Of a stretch of 64,000 nucleotides of DNA, positions 30,203-38,188 are shown piece by piece. Made by a program: the position numbers and the translations under genes. The stretch covers positions 1 to 64,000 of the forward strand of contig JAKUPL010000001.1 in the NCBI GenBank assembly GCA_022449455.1. Direction: 5' to 3'. The notes below the pieces were generated by a model. The model saw only the letters and a list, made by a program, of their open reading frames with translations. It made no database searches and was not told where the DNA came from. Positions within the stretch are counted from its first letter, which is position 1; each line of letters opens with the position of its first letter. Source of the DNA: Alcanivorax sp. Lineage in GTDB: Bacteria > Pseudomonadota > Gammaproteobacteria > Pseudomonadales > Alcanivoracaceae.

Positions 30203-30970
30203 ATGAACAAGCCAATCGGAACCCTGATGGTGCTGGCGGCCCTGGCCGCCGGCGGCGTCCGGGCCGCGGACATGCGGGCGGTCACCGCCGAGGGCGAGGC
30301 ACGGGCCTCGGAAAGCGGCGCCGCCCAGAACCGGGTCGCCGGCCTGGACGACGAAAGCGCGCGGCTGGAAGCGGAGTACCGCCAGTTGCTGCGTACCGTG
30401 GACGGCCTGGAAACCTACAACCGGGTGCTCGGCGAGCAGGTCGCCGCCCAGGAAAGCGAACGCCAGGACATGGCCGCCTCCCTGGACAACGCCGCCCGCC
30501 TGGAACGCCGCCTGGTACCGCTGATGGACCGCATGATCGAGCGGCTGGACACCTTCATCGACGAGGATCCGCCGTTCCAGGTGACGGCGCGCCACGCCGC
30601 AATGGACGAACTGCGCCAGCGGCTCGGCGACCCGGACGCGCCGGTGGCGGACACCCTGCGCCGGGTGTTCGAGGCCTACGCCGGCGAAGCCGCCCACGGC
30701 CGTTCCCTGGACAGCTGGCGGGGCACCCTGGAGCTGGACGGCGAGCGCCGCGATGTGAACCTGCTGCGGGTGGGCCGGGTGGCCCTGATGTACCGCACCC
30801 TGGACGGCGAAGCCCTGGGTGCCTGGGACCCGGGCGCCGGCCAGTGGCGGAGCCTGGATCGGGGCGAATACCGCCGCGCCTTCGACATGGCGATGAAAAT
30901 CGCCGACAAACAGGCGGCGCCGGAGCTGATCCGCGTGCCCCTGTTCGGTGCCCGGGAGGTGACGCCATGA
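30203..30970 (+). CDS. DUF3450 periplasmic coiled-coil protein
   Basis: This protein of 255 residues has a signal peptide (ends GGVRA, about residue 22), a long coiled coil (about 45-115: DDESARLEAEYRQLLRTVDG and following) and a compact C-terminal domain (LELDGERRDVNLLRVGRVAL, GQWRSLDRGEYRRAFDMAMK). The DUF3450 family is consistently encoded at the start of TonB2-type operons with TtpC, ExbB, ExbD, TonB and a TPR protein. Its precise role in energy transduction is not settled. I chose the ATG at 30203; a TTG at 30191 lies within the Pho-box repeat. The stop overlaps the next start (ATGA). Confidence 0.85.
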   Translation: MNKPIGTLMVLAALAAGGVRAADMRAVTAEGEARASESGAAQNRVAGLDDESARLEAEYRQLLRTVDGLETYNRVLGEQVAAQESERQDMAASLDNAARLERRLVPLMDRMIERLDTFIDEDPPFQVTARHAAMDELRQRLGDPDAPVADTLRRVFEAYAGEAAHGRSLDSWRGTLELDGERRDVNLLRVGRVALMYRTLDGEALGAWDPGAGQWRSLDRGEYRRAFDMAMKIADKQAAPELIRVPLFGAREVTP

Positions 30971-32292
30971 CCCGCGTACTGGTGTGTGTATTGGCGGCGC
31001 TGCTGATGGCGCCGGCCCTGGCCGCCGACAGTCTGTCCCTGGATACCCTGTTGGAACAGGCCCGCCAGGGCCGTGCCGGGGAAGCCCGGGAAAACCGCGA
31101 GCGGCTGGCCCGCTTCCGCGCCGAGCGCGACCGCCGCGACGCTCTGGAGCAGCGCAGCGAGAACCTGGAGCAGCGCTTCGAGGCCAACCGCGAAACCCTG
31201 GAGGCGCGCCGCGCCGAGCTGCGCGAGGCCCTGGGTGGCATGCGCGAGGTGTTCGGCGTGGTCCAGCAGGTGGCCGCCGACGCCCGGGCGGATTTCCGCG
31301 ACAGCGTCACCCAGGTGCAGTACCCGGAACGGGACGCCTTCCTGGCCGGGCTGATCCAGCGCATGGGCAACGCCGACCGGCTGCCGGACCTGGATCAGGT
31401 GGAGCGGCTGTGGCTGGAATTGGACCGGGAAATGCGCGCCGGTGGTCAGGTGGCCCGCTTCAAGCACCCGATCGTGGAAGCGGACGGCGACACCGACAGC
31501 GACGAAACCGTCACCCGGGTGGGCCTGTTCCAGCTCACCGCCGACGATGACTATCTGGAATATCTGCCCGCCGAGAACCGCCTGGTGGAGCGCGCTGCCC
31601 AGCCCGACGGCGCCGCCCGCGCCAGCGCCGAGGCCCTGGACGAGGAGCGCTTCCCGGTGGCGTTCGCCCTGGACCCCACCCGTGGCGAGCTGCTCGACAT
31701 GCTGGTGCGCATGCCCGGCTTCCTGGAGCGCCTGCGCCAGGGCGGCCTGATCGGCTACGCCATCCTGCTGCTGGGCGCCGTGGCGGTGCTGGTGACCCTG
31801 GAGCGGGCCCTGGTGCTGGCCCGCCAGCGGCGCCGCTTCAAGCGCCAGATGGCGGACCCGGCCCACCCCGGTGACAACCCCCTGGGGCGCATCCTGGCCT
31901 GCTACGCGGACCAGCGGCACCGGGACCCGGAAACCCTGGAGCTGAAGATCGGCGAGGCGCTGATCAAGGAACTGCCGCCGCTGCAGAAGCGCCTGGTGTG
32001 GCTGAAGATGATCGCCATGGTGGCGCCGCTGATGGGCCTGTTGGGCACCGTCACCGGCATGATCGTCACCTTCCAGTCGATCACCCTGTTCGGCACCGGC
32101 GATCCCAAACTGATGGCCGGCGGCATTTCCCAGGCCCTGGTGACCACCGTCATGGGGCTGTCCGTGGCGATTCCCACCCTGCTGCTGCACACCCTGCTGC
32201 ACGCCCGCGCCCGGGCGCTTGGCCAGGTGCTGGAAGAGCAGGCCGCGGGCATGGTCGCCGAACAAATGGCCGGCGCCCGCGCCGCCGCCTGA
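30967..32292 (+). CDS. TtpC-like protein: periplasmic coiled coil plus ExbB/TolQ domain
   Basis: This 441-residue inner-membrane protein is the extra ExbB-like subunit of TonB2 systems (TtpC in Vibrio). A signal peptide (to about residue 20) is followed by a coiled coil rich in Glu/Arg (about 30-105), a periplasmic domain to about 255, and then the MotA/TolQ/ExbB unit with membrane segments near 262-284, 350-370 and 388-410. The ExbB core motif VAPLMGLLGTVTGMIVTFQS and GGISQALVTTVMGLSVAIPT is intact. I chose the ATG at 30967 (ATGA overlap with DUF3450 gene); the open frame extends upstream but is out of phase with that gene. It should transmit proton-motive force to TonB together with ExbB and ExbD. 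Confidence 0.9.
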   Translation: MTRVLVCVLAALLMAPALAADSLSLDTLLEQARQGRAGEARENRERLARFRAERDRRDALEQRSENLEQRFEANRETLEARRAELREALGGMREVFGVVQQVAADARADFRDSVTQVQYPERDAFLAGLIQRMGNADRLPDLDQVERLWLELDREMRAGGQVARFKHPIVEADGDTDSDETVTRVGLFQLTADDDYLEYLPAENRLVERAAQPDGAARASAEALDEERFPVAFALDPTRGELLDMLVRMPGFLERLRQGGLIGYAILLLGAVAVLVTLERALVLARQRRRFKRQMADPAHPGDNPLGRILACYADQRHRDPETLELKIGEALIKELPPLQKRLVWLKMIAMVAPLMGLLGTVTGMIVTFQSITLFGTGDPKLMAGGISQALVTTVMGLSVAIPTLLLHTLLHARARALGQVLEEQAAGMVAEQMAGARAAA

Positions 32293-32302
32293 GGAAGCGA
32301 CC

Positions 32303-32833
32303 ATGCTCGACGCCCTGCGTGAACTGCTGGATCTGGGTGGCCCGGTGCTGTGGCTGATCGGCGCCGTGCTGGTGGCCCTGTGGGCGCTGATCGCCGACCG
32401 CTGGCTATACCTGTGGCGGGTCCATCCGGACCGCCGCCGCCGGGCCCTGGCGGTGTGGCGGGCGGTGCGCCCCCCCAACCTGTGGAGCGCCCGCAAGCTG
32501 CGCGCCCGGCTGGTGTCCCTGGTGGCCCAGCCCCTGGAGCGGCACCTGGCGCTGATCCGCACCCTGATCGCCCTGTGCCCGCTGCTCGGCCTGCTGGGCA
32601 CGGTCACCGGCATGCTGCGGGTGTTCGACGTGCTGGCGGTGATCGGCACCGGCGACGCCCGCGCCCTGGCCGACGGCGTGGCCCGCGCCACCGTGCCCAC
32701 CATGGCCGGCATGGTGGCGGCCTTGTCCGGCGTGCTGATGAGCCACTACCTGGCGCGCCGCGCCCGCTACGAGCGCGAAGCGCTCACCGACGCCATGACC
32801 ATCGACGCCCCCGGGGGAGACACCCATGCGTAG
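32303..32833 (+). CDS. exbB: ExbB-like proton channel subunit
   Basis: This 176-residue inner-membrane protein is the second MotA/TolQ/ExbB-family member of the operon. Three membrane segments are visible: about 12-30 (GPVLWLIGAVLVALWALIA), about 90-112 (IALCPLLGLLGTVTGMLRVF) and about 130-150. The conserved CPLLGLLGTVTGM core lines the channel with ExbD. The ATG at 32303 is preceded by GAGGAAG. It overlaps exbD by eight bases. It is shorter than E. coli ExbB (244) but normal for the TonB2-type ExbB2. Confidence 0.9.
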   Translation: MLDALRELLDLGGPVLWLIGAVLVALWALIADRWLYLWRVHPDRRRRALAVWRAVRPPNLWSARKLRARLVSLVAQPLERHLALIRTLIALCPLLGLLGTVTGMLRVFDVLAVIGTGDARALADGVARATVPTMAGMVAALSGVLMSHYLARRARYEREALTDAMTIDAPGGDTHA

Positions 32834-33239
32834 ATTCGCCTGGCAGGATCAGACCGACGAGCAGGACACCGGCATCGACGTGACGCCCATGCTCGACGTG
32901 GTGTTCATCCTGCTGATCTTTTTCATCGTCACCGCCTCCTTCGTCAAGGAGACCGGCGTGGAGGTGACCCGCCCCACGGCGGACACCGGCACCAGCCGGG
33001 AAGGCGCCAACATCGTGGTGGCCATCGACAACCAGAACCGGGTGTGGATCGACCAGCGTCAGGTGGATCCCCACGCGGTGGAAGCCCACGTGGCCCGGCT
33101 GCACGCCCGCAACCCCCAGGGCAGCGTGGTGATCCAGGCGGACGCCGCCTCCAACACCGAAACCCTGGTCACGGTGATGGACGGCGCCCGCGCCGCCGGG
33201 GTCCCGGACATCGCCATCGCCACCCGGAGCGGGCGCTGA
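32826..33239 (+). CDS. exbD: ExbD-like proton channel subunit
   Basis: This 137-residue protein has one membrane segment (about 23-42, LDVVFILLIFFIVTASFV) and a periplasmic domain. Asp24 in TPMLDVVF corresponds to the single proton-carrying aspartate of ExbD/TolR (Asp25 in E. coli). It forms the stator with ExbB and passes energy to TonB. The stop codon overlaps the tonB start (TGATG). Confidence 0.92.
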   Translation: MRRFAWQDQTDEQDTGIDVTPMLDVVFILLIFFIVTASFVKETGVEVTRPTADTGTSREGANIVVAIDNQNRVWIDQRQVDPHAVEAHVARLHARNPQGSVVIQADAASNTETLVTVMDGARAAGVPDIAIATRSGR

Positions 33240-33904
33240 TGACCGCCATCCAGCAACAGCTCGCCGGCGGCGGCGGACGCTTCACCCGCCTGCTGGCCCT
33301 GCCCGCCGCGCTGGTCGCGGCGCTGCTGCTGGGCTGGCTGATGGCGCGGCTGATCCAGGCCGAGGGCGAGGCGCCGCCCAGCCGGGAGCCCATGAAGGTG
33401 GTGCGCTTCGACGACAGCCGCCAGCAGCGCGCCCAGCCGGCAAGCCAGGCCCTGCCCCAGCGGCCGCCGGACACGCCGGCGCCGCCGCTGCCCTCGCCGG
33501 TGGCCCTGGACACGCCGGCCCCGGCCACCCCGGACCTGCCCCTGCCGGCGGCTCCCACGGAGCGCCCCAGCGTCACCCCGGACCTGAAACCGGGGGACCT
33601 GGGCGAGCCGTCGGCGCCGGTCGGCGACAGCGGCGAGTACCTGCCCATGACCAAGGTCACGCCGGCCTACCCGGAGCGGGCCCGCATGCAGAATCTGGAA
33701 GGCGACTGCGTGGTGGAATACACGGTCACGCCCCAGGGCACCACCACCGACGTGCGGGTGGTGGAGGACGAGTGCGAGAACTGGTTGTTCCGCCGGCCGG
33801 CGGTGAAGGCGGCGCAACGGTTTCGTTATCAGCCGCGCCACCAGAACGGCCAGGCGGTGGCCGTGCCGGGGGTGCGCAACCGCTTTGAATTCCGCCTGGA
33901 GTAA
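33239..33904 (+). CDS. tonB: TonB-like energy transducer
   Basis: This 221-residue protein has a single N-terminal membrane anchor (about 15-38, LLALPAALVAALLLGWLMAR), a Pro-rich periplasmic linker (about 60-130) and a C-terminal TonB domain (about 135-221: MTKVTPAYPERARMQNLEGD, VVEYTVTPQGTTTDVRVVED, AAQRFRYQPRHQNG). The ATG at 33239 is the start because it overlaps the exbD stop and opens the anchor. The short form and its place after ExbD identify a TonB2-type protein serving the local receptor rather than a global TonB. Confidence 0.92.
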   Translation: MTAIQQQLAGGGGRFTRLLALPAALVAALLLGWLMARLIQAEGEAPPSREPMKVVRFDDSRQQRAQPASQALPQRPPDTPAPPLPSPVALDTPAPATPDLPLPAAPTERPSVTPDLKPGDLGEPSAPVGDSGEYLPMTKVTPAYPERARMQNLEGDCVVEYTVTPQGTTTDVRVVEDECENWLFRRPAVKAAQRFRYQPRHQNGQAVAVPGVRNRFEFRLE

Positions 33905-33908
33905 ACCC

Positions 33909-35087
33909 ATGCGTTACTGGCTTGTTGTCCTGCTGCTTGTGTCCCTCGGCGCCCAGGCGGCGTTGCGCCCGGCGGTTCATGAACGGCTCCAGGACGCCCG
34001 CGCCCGGGCCGAGGCCGGCCACGGCGACGCCGCCCTGGCGGCCCTGGAGACGCTCACCTCCGAGCTGGACCTCACCGGCGAGGAGCGCGCCCGGGTGGAC
34101 GAACTGCGCGGCTACCTGCATTACCAGGCCGGCCGCCACGACGCCGCCCTGAGCGCCTACCAGGCGGTGGCCGCCAACCCGGACGCGCCGGCGCCCCTGC
34201 TGGACGGCACCCGCCGGGCACTGCTGTGGCTTTATTACGACGCCGGCCGCATGGATCGGGCCCTGGCCCAGTTCCGCGCCCTGGCCGCGCGCCACGACCA
34301 GCTCACGCCCGAGCTCCATGTGCTGGGCGCCACCGTGCTGCACGGCGCCGGTGACCACCGGGCCGCCGCCGACCATCTGCGCCGGGCGGTGGCCGGCCGG
34401 GAAGCCCGCGGCGAGGCGGTGCCGGACACCTGGCTATCGTCCTGGCGGGCGAGCCTGCAGGCCGCCGGCGATTACCGCGCCGCCGCCCGGGTGCAGAACC
34501 GGCTGGTGAACCGCTCGCCCAGCCCGGAGCACCTGCTGGCCCTGGCCGGCCTGTACGGCCGCGCCGGCGAGACGCGTAAGCAGGTGGCGGTGCTGGAAAG
34601 CCTGTACGAGAACGATCAACTGCCGGGCACCGACGCCCTGCGCACCCTGATCGCCCTGTACCAGCGCCTGGACCGGCCCCTGCAGGCGGCCCGGGCCCTG
34701 GACGCGGCGCTCCGGGAGGGCGTCCTGGGCGCCAGCCGGGAACGCCGCCGGCGGCTCGCCGGCCTGTGGCTCCAGGCCCGGGAGCAGGACCGCGCCCAGG
34801 CCACCCTGGAACGGCTGGTGGAGGACCACCCGGACGCGGACCTCTATCTGCAATTGGCGCGGCTCCATAACCGGGCACAGCGCTGGGGCGAGGCCGCCGG
34901 CGCCCTGGAGGGGGCCTTGGCACGGGGCGTGGACGACCGCGCCGACACCCTGATGGCGCTGGGCGTGGCCCGTTACCGCCAGGGCCGCCGGGCCGCCGCC
35001 CGGGACGCCTTTGAGCAGGCCCGCCGCCATGCCGCCCGCCGCGCCGACGCCGAACAATGGCTGGCCCACCTGAGCCGGCAACCTTGA
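33909..35087 (+). CDS. TPR-repeat periplasmic protein of the TonB operon
   Basis: This 392-residue protein has a signal peptide (to about residue 18, SLGAQA) and then helical tetratricopeptide-like repeats throughout (for example DELRGYLHYQAGRHDAALSA, ALGVARYRQGRRAAARDAFE near the C-terminus). TPR proteins are the usual last member of DUF3450-TtpC-ExbB-ExbD-TonB operons, where a scaffold role is suspected. It starts four bases after tonB and ends ten bases before phoX. Confidence 0.85.
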   Translation: MRYWLVVLLLVSLGAQAALRPAVHERLQDARARAEAGHGDAALAALETLTSELDLTGEERARVDELRGYLHYQAGRHDAALSAYQAVAANPDAPAPLLDGTRRALLWLYYDAGRMDRALAQFRALAARHDQLTPELHVLGATVLHGAGDHRAAADHLRRAVAGREARGEAVPDTWLSSWRASLQAAGDYRAAARVQNRLVNRSPSPEHLLALAGLYGRAGETRKQVAVLESLYENDQLPGTDALRTLIALYQRLDRPLQAARALDAALREGVLGASRERRRRLAGLWLQAREQDRAQATLERLVEDHPDADLYLQLARLHNRAQRWGEAAGALEGALARGVDDRADTLMALGVARYRQGRRAAARDAFEQARRHAARRADAEQWLAHLSRQP

Positions 35088-35097
35088 GGACCGAACC

Positions 35098-37068
35098 ATG
35101 ACCGATTCCCGCTTTCGCATCGACCCGGACGCCCTGGAGGCGCTGGACGACCGGCCGGTGGCCCGTCCCCGCGCCGGCGCGCCCCTGGACCCGCACCGGC
35201 GCCGCTTTCTGCGCGGCGGCCTGGGCCTGGCCGCCGCCGGATTCTTCGGCGCGCCCCTGGCCGGCTGCGCGCCGTCCGCCCCGGCACCGGGCGGGCGCCC
35301 GGCCATCGGCTTCACGCCCCTGGCCCGCCAGACCGACCCCGCCTTCGACGCCGTGGCCGTGCCCGACGGCTACCGCGCCCGGGCCTTCTACGCCTGGGGA
35401 GATCCGATCCGCGCCGGCGCCCCGGCCTGGAAGCCGGGCGCCTCCAACGACTGGCGCGATCAGCTCGAGCAGGCCGGCGACAACCACGACGGCATGCATT
35501 ACTTCCCGTTCCCGGACGACCCCAACGGCCACGGCCTGCTGGTGATCAACCACGAAAAGGTGGAAACGGAATACCTGCACCCGAACGGCCCCACGGTCCG
35601 CCAGGACGCGGACGGCCGCCGCCGGCGTCCGGTGCGGGAAGTGAAAAAGGAACTGGCCGCCCACGGCGTCAGCGTCATCGAAGTGCGCCGCGACGACGAC
35701 GGTGAGTGGCGGCGGGTGATGGACTCCCGCTACAACCGCCGGATCAGTGCCCTGACGCCCATGGTCCTGCGCGGCCCAGCCGCCGGCACCCCGGGCCTGC
35801 GCACCGCCTCGGACCCGGACGGGCGCACCGTGATCGGCACCTTCGCCAACTGCGCCCTGGGCTACACCCCCTGGGGCACCTATCTCGCCTGCGAGGAAAA
35901 CTGGCCCAACTACTTCGTCAACCGGGACGCGGCGGACCACGCCGGGCGCGCGAGCCATGCCCGCTACCGGGTCAGCCAGGGCGAGGTCAGCAACTATTAT
36001 TTGTGGGAAACCGCCGAACCGCGCTTCGACGCCACCCCGGACCCGGCGGCGCCCCACGGCGGCCACGTCAACGAGCCCAACCGCTTCGGCTGGGTAGTGG
36101 AAATCGACCCGTTCGACCCGGACGGCACCCCGGTGAAGCGCACCGCCATGGGCCGGCTGGTGCGCGAGTGCAGCACTCCCTCGGTGGCGCCGGACGGCCG
36201 CCTGGCGTTCTACTTCGGCGACGACACCCGGGGCGAATACGTCTACAAGTTCGTGCCCGCCGGCCGCTACCGGCCCGACGACCCGGCCGCCAACCGCCAC
36301 CTGCTCGACGAGGGCACCCTCTACGTGGGCGTGTTCGGCGACGGTGGCAAGGGGGAATGGCGGCCCCTGGTTCACGGCCAGGGCCCGCTCACCGCGGAGA
36401 ACGGCTTTCATGATCAGGCGGACGTGCTGATCAACGCCCGGGGCGCCGCCGACCTGGTGGGCGCCACCACCATGGACCGGCCGGAATGGGTGGCGGTGAA
36501 ACCGGGCAACCGGGAGGTCTATGTCTCGCTCACCAACAACCACAAGCGCGGCCAGGTGCCGGATCAGCCGGTCAACGGCGCCAACCCGCGCTCACCGAAC
36601 CTGCACGGCCAGATCCTGCGCTGGCGTGAACGGGACGACGACCCCCCCGCCACCCGCTTCCAGTGGGAGCTGTTCCTGCTGGCCGGCTATCACCGGGACA
36701 CGGACGTGCCCGACGCCCAGAAAGGCACCATCGACGGCGACGTCTTCTCGTCCCCGGACGGCCTCTGGTTCGACCCGGACGGCCGCCTCTGGATCGAGAC
36801 CGACTACGACGACGCCGGCCCCGACCACGCCGCCATGGGCACCAACCAGTTGCTGTGCGCCGACCCGGACACCGGCGAGGTGAAACGCTTTCTGGTGGGC
36901 CCGCGCGGCTGCGAGATCACCGGCATCACCGGCACCCCGGACGGTCGCGCGCTGTGGATCAACGTGCAGCACCCGGGCATCAGCTTCCCCGCCGGCGACG
37001 GCCACACCCGGCCCCGTTCCGCCACCGTGCTGATCGAGAAGAACGACGGCGGCGTGATCGGCACCTGA
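35098..37068 (+). CDS. phoX: PhoX-type alkaline phosphatase, Tat-exported
   Basis: This 656-residue phosphatase of the PhoX/DUF839 family releases phosphate from a broad range of esters using calcium and iron. The N-terminus carries a twin-arginine signal (HRRRFLRGG, Arg34-Arg35) followed by a hydrophobic stretch and a possible lipobox (APLAGC, Cys57). Family motifs are GDNHDGMHYFPFP, LLVINHEKVETEYLHPNG, CALGYTPWGTYLACEENWPN and RECSTPSVAPDGRLAFYFGD. Tat export fits a protein that loads its metals in the cytoplasm. It is the last gene of the TonB operon and so is likely under the same Pho-type control. It converges on the oxidoreductase gene 12 bases later. Confidence 0.93.
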   Translation: MTDSRFRIDPDALEALDDRPVARPRAGAPLDPHRRRFLRGGLGLAAAGFFGAPLAGCAPSAPAPGGRPAIGFTPLARQTDPAFDAVAVPDGYRARAFYAWGDPIRAGAPAWKPGASNDWRDQLEQAGDNHDGMHYFPFPDDPNGHGLLVINHEKVETEYLHPNGPTVRQDADGRRRRPVREVKKELAAHGVSVIEVRRDDDGEWRRVMDSRYNRRISALTPMVLRGPAAGTPGLRTASDPDGRTVIGTFANCALGYTPWGTYLACEENWPNYFVNRDAADHAGRASHARYRVSQGEVSNYYLWETAEPRFDATPDPAAPHGGHVNEPNRFGWVVEIDPFDPDGTPVKRTAMGRLVRECSTPSVAPDGRLAFYFGDDTRGEYVYKFVPAGRYRPDDPAANRHLLDEGTLYVGVFGDGGKGEWRPLVHGQGPLTAENGFHDQADVLINARGAADLVGATTMDRPEWVAVKPGNREVYVSLTNNHKRGQVPDQPVNGANPRSPNLHGQILRWRERDDDPPATRFQWELFLLAGYHRDTDVPDAQKGTIDGDVFSSPDGLWFDPDGRLWIETDYDDAGPDHAAMGTNQLLCADPDTGEVKRFLVGPRGCEITGITGTPDGRALWINVQHPGISFPAGDGHTRPRSATVLIEKNDGGVIGT

Positions 37069-37080
37069 GGGAGAGCAGGG

Positions 37081-38091
37081 CTACGCCCAGCCGGCCAGCA
37101 CCAGCTTGCCGATGGTGGCGCCGCCTTCCAGGCGGCGGTGGGCTTCCTTGAGGTTGGCGGCGTTGATCGGCCCCAGGCCTTCGGCCAGGGTGGTTTCCAG
37201 CACGCCCTTTTCCATCAGCCGGGCGGCCTGGGCGAGGATTTGCCCCTGGCGTTCCATGTCCACGCCGAACAGGGCGCGGGTGAACATGAATTCCCAGGCG
37301 AAGCGGGCGCTCTTGGGTTTCAGCGGGTTGGTGTCCAGTGGTCCGCGGGCGTCGACGATGGAGACGATGCCGCCCAGGGGCGCCACCAGCTGGCAGACAT
37401 CGTTCCAGTAGCCGTCCGGTTCCTGGGCCAGCAGGATGGCGTCCACCTGCTCGATGCCTTGGGCCTTGAGCGGTTCCACCAGCCCTTTGCGGTAATCGAT
37501 GGTGTGGTGGGCGCCCATGGCCCGGCACCATTCGGCGGAGCGTTCCCGGCCGGCGGTGGCGATCACCGTCATGCCGAAGTGGCGCGCCGCCAGTTGCGCG
37601 GCGATGGAGCCCACGCCGCCGGCGCCGCCGACGATCAGCAGGGTCTTGCCTTTCGCCGTTTGCGGGGTGAGGCCGAGCTGGTCTTCCAGGGCCTCCCAGG
37701 CGGTCAGGGTGGTCAGCGGCAGGGCGGCGGCTTCCTGCAGGCCGATGCCCTCCGGCGCCTTGGCGACGATGCGCTCGTCCACGCATTGGTACTGGGCGTT
37801 GGAGCCCTGGCGCTGCATGGCGCCGGCGTACCAGACCCGGTCGCCGGGCAGGAAGTCGCGCACTTCCGAGCCCACCGCCTCGACGCGCCCGGCGGCGTCG
37901 TAGCCGAGCACCTTGTAGCCTTTTTCCGCCAGGGGGCGTTGGCGTACCTTGGTGTCCACCGGGTTCACCGACACCGCCTCCACCGCCACCAGCAGGTCCC
38001 GGGGGCCGGGTTGCGGCTGGTCCAGCTCGATGTCTTCCAGGGCGTGCACGTCCTCGATGGCGCGGGGTTGATTGAAGCCGACTGCTTTCAT
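37081..38091 (-). CDS. Zinc-type alcohol dehydrogenase / quinone oxidoreductase-like
   Basis: This 336-residue medium-chain dehydrogenase/reductase lacks the catalytic zinc cysteines, as in the quinone-oxidoreductase group. The N-terminal GroES-like domain has VNPVDTKVRQRPL and LGYDAAGRVEAVGSEV; the NADPH loop is LIVGGAGGVGSIAAQLA near residue 155. I chose the ATG at 38091, with GGGAGG four bases upstream, over an upstream ATG at 38109. A closely similar family is annotated as zinc-binding alcohol dehydrogenase (YhfP/ZADH-like). Its substrate is unknown. It is a single gene that converges on phoX. Confidence 0.88.
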   Translation of the reverse strand: MKAVGFNQPRAIEDVHALEDIELDQPQPGPRDLLVAVEAVSVNPVDTKVRQRPLAEKGYKVLGYDAAGRVEAVGSEVRDFLPGDRVWYAGAMQRQGSNAQYQCVDERIVAKAPEGIGLQEAAALPLTTLTAWEALEDQLGLTPQTAKGKTLLIVGGAGGVGSIAAQLAARHFGMTVIATAGRERSAEWCRAMGAHHTIDYRKGLVEPLKAQGIEQVDAILLAQEPDGYWNDVCQLVAPLGGIVSIVDARGPLDTNPLKPKSARFAWEFMFTRALFGVDMERQGQILAQAARLMEKGVLETTLAEGLGPINAANLKEAHRRLEGGATIGKLVLAGWA

Positions 38092-38111
38092 GGAGCCTCC
38101 CGGGGGCACGA

Positions 38112-38139
38112 GTTAAAAGTTGAAAGTTAAAAGTTGAAA
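38112..38139 (+). repeat. A-rich 14-bp tandem repeat, two copies
   Basis: GTTAAAAGTTGAAA occurs twice back to back (38112-38125, 38126-38139) in an otherwise GC-rich gap between divergent genes. A related version (GTTAAACGTTGAAA plus a partial copy) occurs at 44096-44121. The function is unknown. Confidence 0.7.
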
Positions 38140-38188
38140 GGGGATGGTTTCAAACCATCAGGGTAACCAGAACAACAAGGATAGCATC

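Noticed and set aside
30844-30966. Upstream extension of the TtpC-like gene.
   Set aside because: It overlaps the DUF3450 gene out of frame; the ATG at 30967 gives a proper signal peptide and an ATGA overlap.
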